From NCBI GenBank assembly GCA_022225965.2, contig JAKJXP020000016.1, positions 372,001-436,000 on the forward strand: DNA of 64,000 nt. Reading direction: 5' to 3'. The notes below the pieces were generated by a model, which saw nothing but the letters and a program-made list of their open reading frames with translations, had not been told where the DNA came from and ran no database searches. Made by a program: the position numbers and the translations under genes. Below are positions 37,782 through 49,461 of this stretch, in pieces. Every line of letters begins with the position of its first letter. The stretch's first letter is position 1. The DNA is from Diatrype stigma. Lineage: Eukaryota > Ascomycota > Sordariomycetes > Xylariales > Diatrypaceae.

Positions 37782-38865
37782 CCAGCTCGACGACACGAGA
37801 AATGGTACCTGACGATGTGAAGATATACCGAGTCACTGATATAGCTGGATCTTTGATCCGAGAACAAACCGGCGATTTCAGGTCAAGGTACAGAGGCCAG
37901 GCTCTGGATGAATTGTTGAAGTGGATGTATGTACGGGGGTATCACAAAAAAGGAAGAAAAAGGAACAAGCCTGAGCTGGTCAGTGAAGTAGAAGGGAAGT
38001 GAACAACGGTAGAAAGAGGACGAAAATGAAGCCGAGGACGAATAGACTAGGATCCTACAGACATGACCATCGTTGGGTGCGTCTTGTGATATGGACCTTG
38101 GTTTTGGCTAACAACGTTGGAGAATCGATGTTAAAGCCGTTGAAGAGTTTGCGGACCTGCTGCAGAGGGGTCGACAGCGTAGACGAGGTCGATGTTCCTG
38201 AAGAAAAGTTCTAGAAGCTGAACAAGGTGAGTGTATGTACTAGCTTTCCCGGGTCCGAGATCGAGAATCCAATTTGGCCGCCTGTGACAAGCTCATCTAG
38301 CCGGCATTTCCCAGAGGAAGAAAGAAGAAGATAGGTGATGTAGCCTTCGAATGAAGTCAAGAATATCTATGCGGCGACGAAGTGAGTGGCCAAGTGCTCA
38401 AGGAATGGAATGCCGTTGGAGGTCCAGGATAAGACTGGCCAAATCGGGAGAGGATCGTGAATGAACGAAAGAAGGGATCCTTCAGATTGGGAAGTGAACG
38501 TTGGGATAAAGTAATGGGAGTACCAGGGTATTGGACTGGAAGGAAGGTTGATTGCCAGAATCGCAGTAGAGGTGGGGGGGACGGATAATCACAGTTGCTG
38601 ATAAGCAAGCAAACTGTACGGAACCTGAAGAAACGAATGAACAATTGGAAGTGAATGGACGTCGATACCTGCGGCAGATGATGACGATGCCAGAATGTAA
38701 GGAACAGATACCTAAGAAAGTAGGTGGAAGGAGGCTTTGCTGGTGTAAGTGACAGAATTGGCGACGGTTAGCTTGTGCAGGTGCATATCGCCTGCATATC
38801 GAGCATGTAGCCTGTACCGTGCCTGCCTTGGGTAACTAACCACCTACTACAGTACCTACTGGACG
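37782..38865. other. intergenic upstream of the CFEM gene
   Basis: About 1.1 kb of purine-rich + strand DNA between the CFEM promoter and the inverted-repeat element. No gene or repeat that I can support. Confidence 0.45.
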
Positions 38866-38867
38866 TA

Positions 38868-38911
38868 CCTTACCGCGCGGGGGGGGTTTTTGGAGACGGT
38901 CCCGGTGATCG
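38868..38911 (+). repeat. left terminal inverted repeat
   Basis: 44 bp, pairing with 39898-39941. It contains the run of eight G and five T and the motif GAGACGGTCCC. Confidence 0.88.
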
Positions 38912-39134
38912 ATACGGCGCTAGGGACAGTTACAAAATTTGGTGCTGGTCTCCAAATATCCGACATGATCCTGGGGATAATCACCCATACAAGCCCATGC
39001 CAATACCTGGCCACCGTCACCGGACGGAAGTCACTTTTTCACCGAATTGATCCCTAGGACCACTTTAAGTCCAAGACCGTTTCCGGCTGCCCAGACCGTC
39101 TGTATAAATCACCCACCCAAATTACAGTGCTACA

Positions 39135-39480
39135 CTTATAATTGCACCTACAGCTGCACACCTACAGCTGCACCTACAGCTGCACCTACAGCTGCACCTA
39201 CAGCTGCACCTACAGCTGCACACCTACAGCTGCACCTACAGCTGCACCTACAGCTGCACCTACAGCTGCACCTACAATTATACCTACAGCTGCACCTACA
39301 ATTATACCTACAATTATACCTACAATTATACCTACAGCTGCACACCTACAATTGCACCTACAATTATACTTACAATTGCACCTACAATTGCACCTACAAT
39401 TGCACTGCTATAGCACTTATAGCTGCGCTGCTGCAATACGTATATACAGCTGTATTGCTACAGCTGTATTGCTACAGCTG
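39135..39480. repeat. 12-bp minisatellite (CACCTACAGCTG)n
   Basis: More than twenty copies of a 12-bp unit, mostly CACCTACAGCTG, with variants in which CAGCTG becomes CAATTG or AATTAT. The array begins as pure CAGCTG units, then mixes, so the variants are ordered rather than random. Frames translate as threonine/alanine/proline or leucine/glutamine repeats, but there is no gene context. It lies inside the TIR element. Confidence 0.93.
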
Positions 39481-39569
39481 ACCTGCACCGGCAAAACCTG
39501 GGCTGTAGGTGGCTATATAGGAACAAATAAGCTAGGTGCTTGTATGTGACTGTGTGACTAGTAGTAAAT

Positions 39570-39641
39570 TTCTGATTGGCGTAGTGGTTAAACCTTAAGC
39601 TGTAAACCGTAAGTGCAGGGTTCGAATCCCGACCGTAAAAA
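39570..39641 (+). ncRNA. tRNA-Tyr-like relic with intact Pol III A and B boxes (SINE-like)
   Basis: A box TGGCGTAGTGG at 39577-39587 matches TRGYNNARNGG, and B box GGTTCGAATCC at 39619-39629 matches the consensus exactly. The 42-base spacing is that of an intronless tRNA. The anticodon position reads GTA (39602-39604), preceded by T33 and followed by AA, hence tyrosine-like. The acceptor, anticodon and T stems are mostly unpaired, so a working tRNA is unlikely. An AT-rich tail follows. Best read as a tRNA-derived SINE head or decayed tRNA. It may still be transcribed by Pol III. Confidence 0.65.
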
Positions 39642-39730
39642 TAATCTTTATACTTAATAACGTAATATAATCTTATATAATTAAATACCGCTTATAATAA
39701 TACCGTATAAATAAATTTCCGTATAAATAA

Positions 39731-39751
39731 ATATATATATATATATATATT
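39731..39751. repeat. (AT)n microsatellite
   Basis: Alternating AT run followed by T6 inside the TIR element, downstream of the tRNA-like relic. Confidence 0.85.
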
Positions 39752-39771
39752 TTTTCAAATTATATACTAAT

Positions 39772-39838
39772 TTAAGACCGTCTTTAAAATTCAAGACCGT
39801 CTTGAAATTTTAAGACCGTCTTTTAAGTGAAAATCGTC
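39772..39838. repeat. array of AAGACCGTCTT near-palindromes
   Basis: Three copies of AAGACCGTCTT at about 20-bp spacing (39774, 39793 and 39812), plus a degraded AATCGTCTT. The same core, GACCGTCT or its complement, recurs in both terminal repeats and near the left end (about 39074 and 39093). Repeated subterminal sites of this type commonly bind a transposase; here that is an inference. Confidence 0.7.
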
Positions 39839-39897
39839 TTGGCCGCTAGTCAGTCTTTTGAAAGTCCTCAACCAAGGACCGTCCCCACTGCTGGATT

Positions 39898-39941
39898 CGA
39901 TCCCCGGGACCGTCTCTAAAAACCCCCCCCGCGCGGTAAGG
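39898..39941 (-). repeat. right terminal inverted repeat
   Basis: Reverse complement of the left terminal repeat with two mismatches over 44 bp, immediately followed by TA. Confidence 0.88.
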
Positions 39942-39943
39942 TA

Positions 39944-40596
39944 TGTAGGTACCTACCTACATAGGTATTTACCTACAGAGTTAGGTAAGGTGGGATTGGT
40001 GGGGTACGTCAGATTCTATATGAAACGGGAAGGTTACCCAAACTTAGGTAGGAGCCCAGAAAGAAGGTCGAAGGCTGGCCGACATTGGAAACGTCGTCGG
40101 TACCTGAGCTGGTACCTGAGCTGGTTGCAATCACCATACAGCTCCTACTAGGCAGCCAGTATCACTTCACCAGTTGTGTGTATAAAGGCAATACGATTAA
40201 TGGAATCAATTGAGCCCCAATAGCCTGCAAGTATACTGGAAAATTGATTGTAGGTTTGTCTGCCTTCTGTTCCATGTAGTCAAGTTATATCAGTACGTAC
40301 TTATGTACATACAAACCCAGGCTGCCAGGTACATAGTATACGCCATGTAAATATTCGAACAATCAAAGTCTTTTCTTCTTCTTCTTTCCTTACAGCGCAG
40401 GTGCTTATAAGACAACCTGTATACTTCAAGGTTCTAGCTAGTGGTTCTTGTACTACACCAACATCACGTAGTAAACTGATGGTCTGCTGGAGCACTCACT
40501 CCTACCTAACCTACCCATTCCTATGCTGATTGCCTATAATTAGGAATGGCTACAAAAACATAAGCAAGTATTACTATTACAAATAGGTAAGCTCCA
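39944..40596. other. spacer between the TIR element and the nested transposon block
   Basis: About 0.65 kb. Contains a 13-bp direct repeat, GGTACCTGAGCTG, twice near 40099-40124. No gene recognised. Confidence 0.45.
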
Positions 40597-40667
40597 GGTA
40601 TCTAGCGCGCTAAGATATGAGCCACCCTATATAGGCTATGACGGGGGAAAGGCTATGCGCTAATTCT
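40597..40667 (+). repeat. MULE left terminal inverted repeat
   Basis: Begins GGTATCTA and contains GAGCCACCCTATATAGGCTA and AAAGGCTATGCGCTAATTCT. This copy has kept more G and C than the right one. Confidence 0.8.
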
Positions 40668-41091
40668 GCAGCTAAATTCTTTGGCACCTGCCAGCTCCCT
40701 AGTATAGGCCGGAGATCCACTTATGTACGGGCATGTTTATAATCACCTAAAGGGTACCGTTTTGTATAAGAAATCACCTGTTTTTACTAATAACTAGCAT
40801 TATGCTTACATAAAAATGCACCCATATACTTCCGGATTACATTTCGAAAATAAAAACCTTTAACCCTTTAGTTTTCCATTAAATCTACGGTTTCTTATAA
40901 AACATCTTTTATATTATTTTATTTTGCTGCTTTTGTTATAATTAAATTTTCAAATATAAATGCAATGCGTTATCGCTTTATAACGCATGTTATTTATTAA
41001 ATAACCAGGTTAATTTATTGCCGTTTAAGGGCATCGACGGCTTTTTACGTAAAAGCTAATATAAAAGCCGGTATAAACGAAGCCATCGTAA

Positions 41092-41290
41092 GTCCGCCGC
41101 GCCCGCCCCGGAAAGCCTCCCGGAAAGCCCCTCGGGAAGCCCTTCGGAAAGCCCCTCGGAAAGCCCCTCGGAAAGCCCTTCGGAAAGCCCTTCGAAAGCC
41201 GCCTCGGGAAATGCCTCGGAAGGTATCTCGAAAGGTGCCCCTTCGGAAGGTGCCCCTTCGGGAAGTGCCCTTTCGGGAAACGCCCCGGGC
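41092..41290. repeat. GC-rich 12-bp minisatellite inside the AT-rich block
   Basis: About a dozen imperfect copies of a 12-base unit such as CGGAAAGCCCCT/CGGAAAGCCCTT. It is the only strongly GC-rich stretch between 40.8 and 52.8 kb. Read on the minus strand it is open and encodes a repeated G-F-P-[KR] or E-G-L-S peptide, depending on frame. It contains few CpA dinucleotides, which may explain its survival. Confidence 0.85.
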
Positions 41291-42283
41291 AACGGCCCGA
41301 ATAAATTATTAAGATCTTCCGCAAGAACTTAGAAATAGCTATTAATTAAGGGTATTATCGTTTAAATCGAGATTAATTACTTCCCATTATAAAAAATAAC
41401 GACGTATTAAAAAATAAAGCTTTCGCCGGCGGTACGTTTAAAAGGCTTAAAAAAAGATAATAGCACCGCTACGAAAACGTTCGCGAAATTCCTAAATATA
41501 AGGTTCTTTAATTAATAGCAATTATTCGTTATTAATAAGGTTTTTTCTTATAAACCAATAAATATCGACGTCCGTAATTTGCAATTTTATTACGTATAAC
41601 TTTTCTTTCGATAATTCGATATTTTTTATAATCCTATAAGCATACGGTAAGTCGTATTAAAATTCGAAATAATAACCTTTAAAAAAACAAAATCGAAGAA
41701 TACGAAAAAAAGAACGAAATCGAAAAAATATAAAGGCTTCGGCTTTGCGATATTCGATTGCTATTAATTCGATTGCCTTTTAAAAGCAGGTTATCGTAAT
41801 TTAACCGAACCATTCGCGGCTTAAATAAATTATTCGAATTCGAATATTTTACTTATTAATTTCATTTTAATAATCGTTCTTTATTTTCGTAACTATGCAT
41901 TTAAAGCTTTTAATAACCTTAAGCAAATTTCCGCGGTTGTTTTATAAATAACTTTTAAAATTCTTATAACTCGATTCGACGGAAAATATAATATAAATAT
42001 CGAAATTACAATATTACGCAATATAACAATTGGCCCATTTATAACGAAAAAGCATATAGGTATTCTCGAAATACGTTATAATTACCCCATAATCTTTATC
42101 GAATTTATTAATTAAATAATGCCAAGCAGCAGTAAAATCCTTTTTAATTTAAGCGTATATCGTATAATATCAATATAACAAAATACCTTCTTTCGTATAT
42201 AAAATTTTATTAAAAAGAATGCCCGGAATATTAATAATTATTTTCCAAATAAACTTATTAAATCGCTTAATTTATTTTCGTTC

Positions 42284-42288
42284 CGTAA
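42284..42288 (+). repeat. target-site duplication CGTAA, left copy
   Basis: CGTAA directly before the 5' LTR, matching CGTAA directly after the 3' LTR at 50575-50579. Removing one copy plus the element restores the MULE reading frame. Confidence 0.85.
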
Positions 42289-42456
42289 TGTTAAAAAAAC
42301 AGGAACAGTTATAATGCTAAGCCACTGGACTAGGCTAAGCCACTAAACTAGGCCACCATACTAAATAAACCTCTTCGCTAAACGCAACCGGCACACTTAA
42401 GCCTAAATAATATAACTACGTTTTTACCTCTACTTAATTATTTCCGCTGCCTTATA
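42289..42456 (+). repeat. 5' LTR
   Basis: 168 bp from TGTTAAAAAAACAGGAACAG to CTGCCTTATA. It matches the 3' LTR closely from GAACAGTTAT onward, with differences mainly C/T and G/A. It carries a 13-bp internal duplication (GCTAAGCCAC repeated) that is absent from the 3' copy. The terminal CA has become TA, as RIP would do. Confidence 0.85.
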
Positions 42457-42458
42457 AA

Positions 42459-42470
42459 TGGTAGCATTTC
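42459..42470 (+). other. candidate primer-binding site
   Basis: TGGTAGCATTTC, two bases after the 5' LTR. The first seven bases fit the complement of the 3' end of initiator methionine tRNA; later bases may be RIP-altered. Confidence 0.4.
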
Positions 42471-45400
42471 CGGTTAATCCGAACCAATATAATTCAATTT
42501 AATATAATATAATTAATACAATACTTTGTCCTTATTAAGAACAATTTTTCCCTTTACCTTCCTTAAGCCGCCGCCGTTAAGGCGTTAGGCTAAGCGAAAT
42601 AAAGAATTTCCGCATCTTTATACCTTAATCTCATATCTAACTCGCAAAACCTCGCCAAAACCTTATGTTAAACCTTATTTATATATTCTTTTTTAGCCGA
42701 GTTAATATTTAAAACTTAATGTTATTTCTTTCTTAAGTTTTAAAGCGTTTATTTTATATTAAAAAAAGCCTTATAAATTATTACAGAATTATCGCATTTA
42801 TTAATAAATACCTTACATTAAACGTCGTATGTTCTTAATAAATATAAGATATTAACGAAATTAAAGACTTCTTAAAACAAAACGATATTTCCGTTATATA
42901 ACCGCAAAATTAACTTATACGAAAATTACGATTTTAAAAACCAGTATTAAACGAAAGCCCATGGGCCATAAATACTTTCGGATTCCGCCAAGCATTTCTT
43001 TTTATAATACGATTTATTAATCGTTATTAAAAGAAATTGCAAAAAAATTAAATACGTTATTAAAACCCCGCTTAAAATTAGGCAGCAGTTTCCATTATTA
43101 ACCAAATCTTAAAAAACCTTAAATAACGAAAAGAAACCACTTAATCCCGCCTTTAAACGCCATATGCCCCATAAAAAATACCGATACCCGCTATATTATC
43201 CCTAATTTCCCCTAATTAAATACCACGTTTATTTATAGCTAGAAATCTCTTAGCCTTATTTTTAAGAAACGAATAATTAAACGAAAAACAATTAAATAAT
43301 AACGAAAACGTTAGGTTTTAATATTTAAACGACGACGAAATAATAAATAAAGCCATAAAAATACTAAAAACCCGTCGTAAAATCCGTAAAGCCCGTAAAG
43401 CAATTTAATTATTTCCTATTTATATCGATTTAATTATAAATTAAGGATTTATAAAAAACGGTTTATCCGTTCGAAAAAACTTTACTTAATCGTACGAAAA
43501 CATTAAAGATAAAAATAACTTACCCCTAAATAGGCATATACGCCGTTATTAACGGAATCGAGCCTTTTAAAGCGAAAACCTATTCTTTTAAAATTAGGAA
43601 AACCGGAATTAAAAACAAGTGCATTCTTTTGATTTTATATATTAAGCCCTTTAAAACTAATAAACTTAATCTCTCCAATTATTCTTACGACCTATTTAAC
43701 CTTTACGGCAACAAAAATAACCTTAAAGCAAACCTTAAGCCAAATAGCGACGAATTTAAGCCGTAAACGCCGATAATTCGAAAAACAATAATGGTTTTTC
43801 ATTAAAAAGCAATAAACGCTTTTATTATAATAATAATAATAGCAATAATAATGCCCCAATTCGTCGTAAACGTAACGCAAATTTTAAAAAAATTAACGAA
43901 CTGGCCGCAATTATGGTCGCTATTATAAAAGCTACGATTAATAAACTAATAAGCGACTTTTTTAATGAAATGCGAAAAATAACCGCAAATTACCGTAACT
44001 TATTAAATCGTAATATTTACGATTAAAAAATTTATAACTTCGAATATTTCCATCCTAATTTGAAATAGTTTTTTAGCAAAAGGAATTACGTTATTATCGG
44101 TAAAAACGTTTATTATTATAACGTATATTTATTTGCGAATAACATAAAAAAAGCAAAAAAAAGCGATCGCAATAAGGCAAAAATTATTAAAAGAAACTTT
44201 TATTAATTTTTATATAATACCACTTAATTATAATAATCGTTATAATTATTATTAAATTAACGAACATTTTATAAGGCCAATAATTAAGCCGCCTTTAATA
44301 AACTTATAAACAAATTTAAAATTAACGAAACTTAAACGATTAGCTTTTTTAAAACAGCAGTATTTATTCGTTAAAATATCGTCGACGATAAGTTATTCCG
44401 TAATTAATTAATAAGAATTATCCGTTATTGCAAAGCTTATAAAATAAAAAACCCGATTTAATAAATAACCTTTATATATAACGAATTAAATCCTTACCTT
44501 TAGGAATGCGTTTTACGTCCGGTTAAAAGCATAACCCTCAACGACTACTTAACTTACGTCGAAAAATGCCGCCTTTTTTATAAACGCCGCCTTTTAGCAG
44601 AAAGCCAAAAACCAAAACCCTAAAGCGGTTTAACGTTAAACGAAATGTTAATACGAAACCAGATCCCCGCTTTAGCTTAAGTCTTTAATTTATAAAATTA
44701 ATTCTTACCAATAGTTTTAGCCTAATGTTAATTAATATATATAATTACCGACGAATTTAATAATAAATAAGCAAATATTAATTAATATAATAATAATAAT
44801 GGATATAATAATAATAATAAATATAATAACGGCAATAAAAATAACAAAAAACGCGGCAATTACCGCAATCGATTTAATAATTATAAAGGTCGAAATAATT
44901 TACGAAATAACTATAACAATTTAAATAATTTAAATAACTTTTAAAGCTTTTAAAAAAATAACTTTAATAATAAATTACGACTTTTCCGCAAAGGATATAA
45001 AAATAATTAAATCTTACGAAACATAAACCGCAATTTCCAGCCTTGCCGCTAAAAACGTTGGATCCGTTTAATCCGTAAAGAAAAAAACAGCATTTATTAT
45101 TTCGAAAATAAAATTGGATTCAAATATAAATAGGAAAACCGTAAAGCCCGAAAGGCCTAATTATTCGCAAACGGCTATATATTTATCGATAATTATTCCG
45201 ATAATAATGCATATAATAAAGATAAAAATAAAGAATAAAACGAATTAATTAACGGTATAATTAAATGCCCCCAAATTAAAAACGACGACATATCCATTCT
45301 TAAAAAAATTTGCCGCAAATGTAATGTATTATTCGATATTCGAACATTTTATTTTAAATACGTTTACGTCAATTCTTATATATTAAAAACCACCGTTATT

Positions 45401-46819
45401 CCATTAAAGCCTCCGTTCGTTAAAAATATAAACGATAGAAATAATAAGGCAAGCATATATTACGAAAATAATTATCCGGTAATTATTGCACGTCCTAAAC
45501 GAATAAGCCCTTAAAATCCGTTAATAAGACATATTTATTTAGAAATTATGGTTTAAATAATGCAAAACGAATTAATTATATATATAAATATCGACGCATT
45601 TTATTAACTTATAACAAAGAATTGGCTTAAAAAATACGTAATAAATTACATTAAAAAATCCGTTAAGGATTACGAAGCTATTATAACCGGAAACATCGAA
45701 GGCAATATTAAATTCATTAAAAAAGTAATATTTACGATTAACATTTTATATATATTAATATACGGTTAAAATATTATAATACGCGTTGTAATTATTGCAT
45801 AAATAATTAATAAACTTAAGCCTAACCTTTTTTTAAGAAACGAATTTAATAATAAAAATGGTATATTAATTAGTTATTTCAAAAAAATCCTTATTATAAA
45901 ATCTTATCAAAATGTTATTATATTATTTAAAATTATTAAACGTCGAAACCTTATTAAAAAACGAATATTAATTAAGGCCATAATAACAGTTCCTTTTAAA
46001 ACGATAACAAAAATACCAGTTTTATATATTAATCTGCCAGAAATTAACGAAAAAATAGGAATTACGAAATCATATTATTTTATCGCCGGATACGCTAAAG
46101 CATTTAATGCCGCTATTAAAGCGAAAACATTAAAAATTATTCCATATATAAATAATACGGATTAATCCCAAAAAATTTAACGCAAAATTAAGCTCGATAT
46201 AATTATAAATTTCGATAACGACGAATACTTTATTACTACCTAAAAAAAAATTAACTTCGCCGTAACGTTAAATAACATTAATTCCGATAAAATAAATAGC
46301 TAAGGCCAATATTGGCTTATAAAGAATTTTTATATTAATAATAACATATACGTAATAATAATATTTCTTAAGGTTATAAGCAATAATTTATAAAACATTA
46401 TAATTAATAAACGAAGCTTTAATTAAAAAAATTATTACTTAATGCTAAAGCTTTAAAAAATATAAAGTTTATTAAGTTTAAAAACGGAATTAATATATGC
46501 GCAAAAAACCCTTATAAAGTAAAAATTATCTAAAAAATCGTCGAAAATTATAATATATAACGTAATAAAAGTATAATTCAATTATTCGAAAACGAAAAAA
46601 TAAAAGTTAAGCTTATCGAAAACTAGCGCGACAAATATAAACCTGGGACTTTTTATTTATTAAGCGCCGAAAATAAGGTAATCGTCGAAAAAGAATTCGA
46701 ACCTATGCATAATTTAAAACGCCTCGATTAAATAAATAACCTTATTCCATTTATAGCCCTATTATTCGTAATTTATAAATTAATTAAAAAAAACGAATCG
46801 GCCGATTAATAATTAACTT

Positions 46820-47400
46820 ATAACCATTAAACGACGTTATGAAATAAGATAATTACCCTTTATTACGTATAAAAAATCTCATAATAAAAATTAAAAAAAA
46901 GCTATACTAATGCGTCGTTAACGGTTTAACGTTTTACCATTAACTTTCGATTTAAATCAAAAACAGGCATAAAATAATTATTATGTTCCTAAAAAGTTTC
47001 GAAATGTTTAGCGTAACATTTATGGGTTTTTATAATCTAGCCGTTTTCGGTTGATGCTTTTTTAATTACAAATTAATGCCTTATAAAAATTTCGTTAAAG
47101 CATATATTAACGACATCATTATTTATAGCGATTTTTTTAATAATTATTGCAATTATTTGCGCAAAATATTTGCATTATTCAACAAAATCGATCTTTTTTT
47201 TAATCCAAAAAAATCTTTTGTCGAATATTTCTTAATTAAGCTGTTCGGTTTTTAAATCGATGCATTCGGAACGTCGATAATTCCTAATAAACTTAATGCC
47301 ATTCAAAAATTTAAATTCCTTATTACATTAAACGCAATTAAACGTTATATCGATATAATCGTTTTTTTCCGCAAATATGTCCCATAATATTAACAAAAGA
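46820..47400 (+). pseudogene. Gypsy reverse transcriptase core, catalytic Asp mutated
   Basis: Recognisable RT fragments on +: the A-Y-I-N-D-I-I-I-Y-S motif at 47103-47132 stands where the family has Y-x-D-D. The codon at 47109-47111 is AAC (Asn) and the next is GAC (Asp), so a single G-to-A change removes the first catalytic aspartate. Downstream, L-F-N-K-I-D-L-F-F-N-P-K-K and F-F-R-K-Y-V-P are typical of the RT to RNase H junction. Confidence 0.82.
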
Positions 47401-48509
47401 TCTTTTCTTTTTAATTAAAAAAAATAAAAATATTATTAAACACAAAAAAAAAAAACCTCATTTCCAAATTATAAACCGTACGAAAGAAATAAATAACAAA
47501 ACAAACGTTTAAATCAAAACAAATTAAGTACAAAGCGTTTAATATATTGCAAACATAATTATATAACGATTCCGTTTTAATTTATTAAAATTACGACCGA
47601 ATTATATTCGTAAAAATAAATACGTCAAAATAACGAAATTTCGAAATTGTTATATTTTATTTTAACCAAACATAAAACGGCCAAATATTACCGGTTAACT
47701 TTATTTAGCCCATTATGTTTTTATTAAAGGTTCTTATAAAAACAAAAAAAAATTATAATGCAATTAAATTAAAAATCGCTTATTTAATTTGGACCATACG
47801 AAATTAACGCATATATTTTCAGTCGTATAAATATCCCGTTATCATTTTAATAAATTATAAAACAATCAAAGGCATCGTTAAGCAAAAACGGTTAATTATA
47901 TTAAACGTCGTAAAAATAAAGCTTTAATTAATAATAACATCCGCATATTTATTATAATTTAAAATATAAGTTTATTATATTTCCGGCAAAATTAACGTCG
48001 TTCCTAATGTATTATCCAAATTATCCATAAAAAAAACCGCAAAAGATATTAAAAAAGCCAACAATCCAATTAAGTTAAAATTAAACGACATTATTAAAGC
48101 CGTCGGTTATTTCGTTAAAACATACGTAACCATGGACCCAAAATTTCGGCAACGACTAATATAAGGCTATTCGAAAAACATTAAATAATTAAAACTAAAA
48201 AATACGTTAACCAATTTTAATACAAACCGTTAAAATAAGTAATACAGATATATCATTATTAACGACCTTATTTATTACGTTTTTCCATTTAATTAACGAA
48301 ACCTTTATATATCTTTAAATTATATAACAAACGTATTTAAATTGATCCATAACGAAAAATACCACTTCGGCCTTAAATGCATGCTTTAAAACCTCGAAAA
48401 ACTTATCATTTACGGATTAATCCGTAAAGTATTAAATTATATGAAATATTATCTTTAATACATAATTAATAAAACGAATATACAAAAAAACTAAAAGAAC
48501 TTATGCTTA

Positions 48510-49200
48510 TTAATAACTCAGTTATTCCTTATTATACCGTTACCTGGGATTTTATTATGGAATTGCCAAAAATATTATTTTTTAACATATCATAAATAAA
48601 AGCCGGCTTTATTACGTTTAATGCATTTATAATTATTATTTATAAATTTAATAAAAAAACCATTTTTTTATTAGGCCATATAAAATATACGGCAAAGGAT
48701 TAGGCCTATATTCTCGGCATAACATTAATACTTTACGATTGGGATTAACCGAAAAAGGCAATATCGAACCGAAACAGGAAATTTATTTCAAAACTATGGC
48801 AAATACTTTTTTTAAAATTAAGCACTAAATTAGCCTTTTTAATTAGCTAATACGTATAAACCGATAATTAAATAAAGCGATAAAATAAGAACATTAAAAT
48901 AACTATCCGGTATTACGTCAATTAAAGCGACAAATTTTAAGTACTTATTATACCAATACTGCAACATAATATAAATAATTCAAAATTTACCGTATTTAAT
49001 AAATTATTTGACGAAATAATTATAAGTTTCAAACCTAATTTTATAGTATTTATATTAAATTTACTTAAAAATACAATTAATTTCGATACTATACGGCAAT
49101 ATTACCAAAGAAAGTTAAAATAGCTATTAACTTTATAGCTATAAACTTTAAGGTTCGATATAATAAAATTAAACGCCAAATTAATTTTAATATAAATAAT
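48510..49200 (+). pseudogene. Gypsy integrase core, second catalytic Asp mutated
   Basis: Reads Y-Y-T-V-T-W-D-F-I-M-E-L-P (first Asp kept, about 48546-48557). The motif the family shows as S-D-R-D-R-K-F is read as S-N-R-N-R-K-F at about 48764-48784, both aspartates being changed to Asn by G-to-A. Stop codons interrupt the frame repeatedly. Confidence 0.82.
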
Positions 49201-49461
49201 TAAATATACTTTAAGCTATATAAAAGTTATAACTTTTTAAAAAAGCTATTACGCAAATGGTTATAATAACGATTCGGACTTTAAATAATTATCGAAAAAA
49301 TAAGCGACCTAACATATAAACTTAATTTCCTACGTTATTAAAAAGCATATAATACGATTTCGATTAATCAATTAATTTCCGTTCCCAAAAGTAAAAACCT
49401 TTTTAACCGAAAACAGCCATAAGCCGGAACAGTTATCGTCGAAAGCGACGACGATAAATGA

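Larger units (their letters stand above)
38868..39941. mobile_element. 1074-bp non-autonomous TIR element (MITE-like), TA duplication
   Basis: The two ends are inverted copies. The left end begins CCTTACCGCGC, then eight G, five T, and a GAGACGGTCCCGG block. The right end is its reverse complement over 44 bp with two mismatches. Both ends are flanked by TA (38866-38867 and 39942-39943), as for Tc1/mariner/Pogo/Fot-type insertions. There is no transposase frame. The interior holds a 12-bp minisatellite, a tRNA-like Pol III promoter, an AT-rich segment and repeated GACCGTCT motifs. It would need an autonomous relative elsewhere for movement. The superfamily assignment rests only on the TA duplication. 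Confidence 0.85.
41025..42288 (-). pseudogene. MULE transposase, C-terminal half (RIP-inactivated)
   Basis: On the minus strand from 42288 leftwards the frame, interrupted by many stops, matches the C-terminal part of fungal MULE transposases. I can read F-D-K-D-Y-G-V-I-I-T-Y-F, then S-V-E-S-S-Y-K-N-F-K-S-Y-L, N-N-R-G-N-L-L-K-V-I-K-S-F-K, and a SWIM-like D-L-P-Y-A-Y-R, where the family has a Cys-x-His zinc ligand pair. Those zinc ligands are lost through C-to-T changes. The upstream half lies at 50580-51700 beyond the Gypsy insertion. The tail runs into the GC-rich repeat at 41.1-41.3 kb, which may encode a Gly/Phe/Pro-rich C-terminus. No functional product is expected. Confidence 0.75.

Noticed and set aside
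39135..39480. Repeat array considered as CRISPR
   Set aside because: Units are 12 bp, contiguous and without unique spacers; the host is a fungus. It is a minisatellite.
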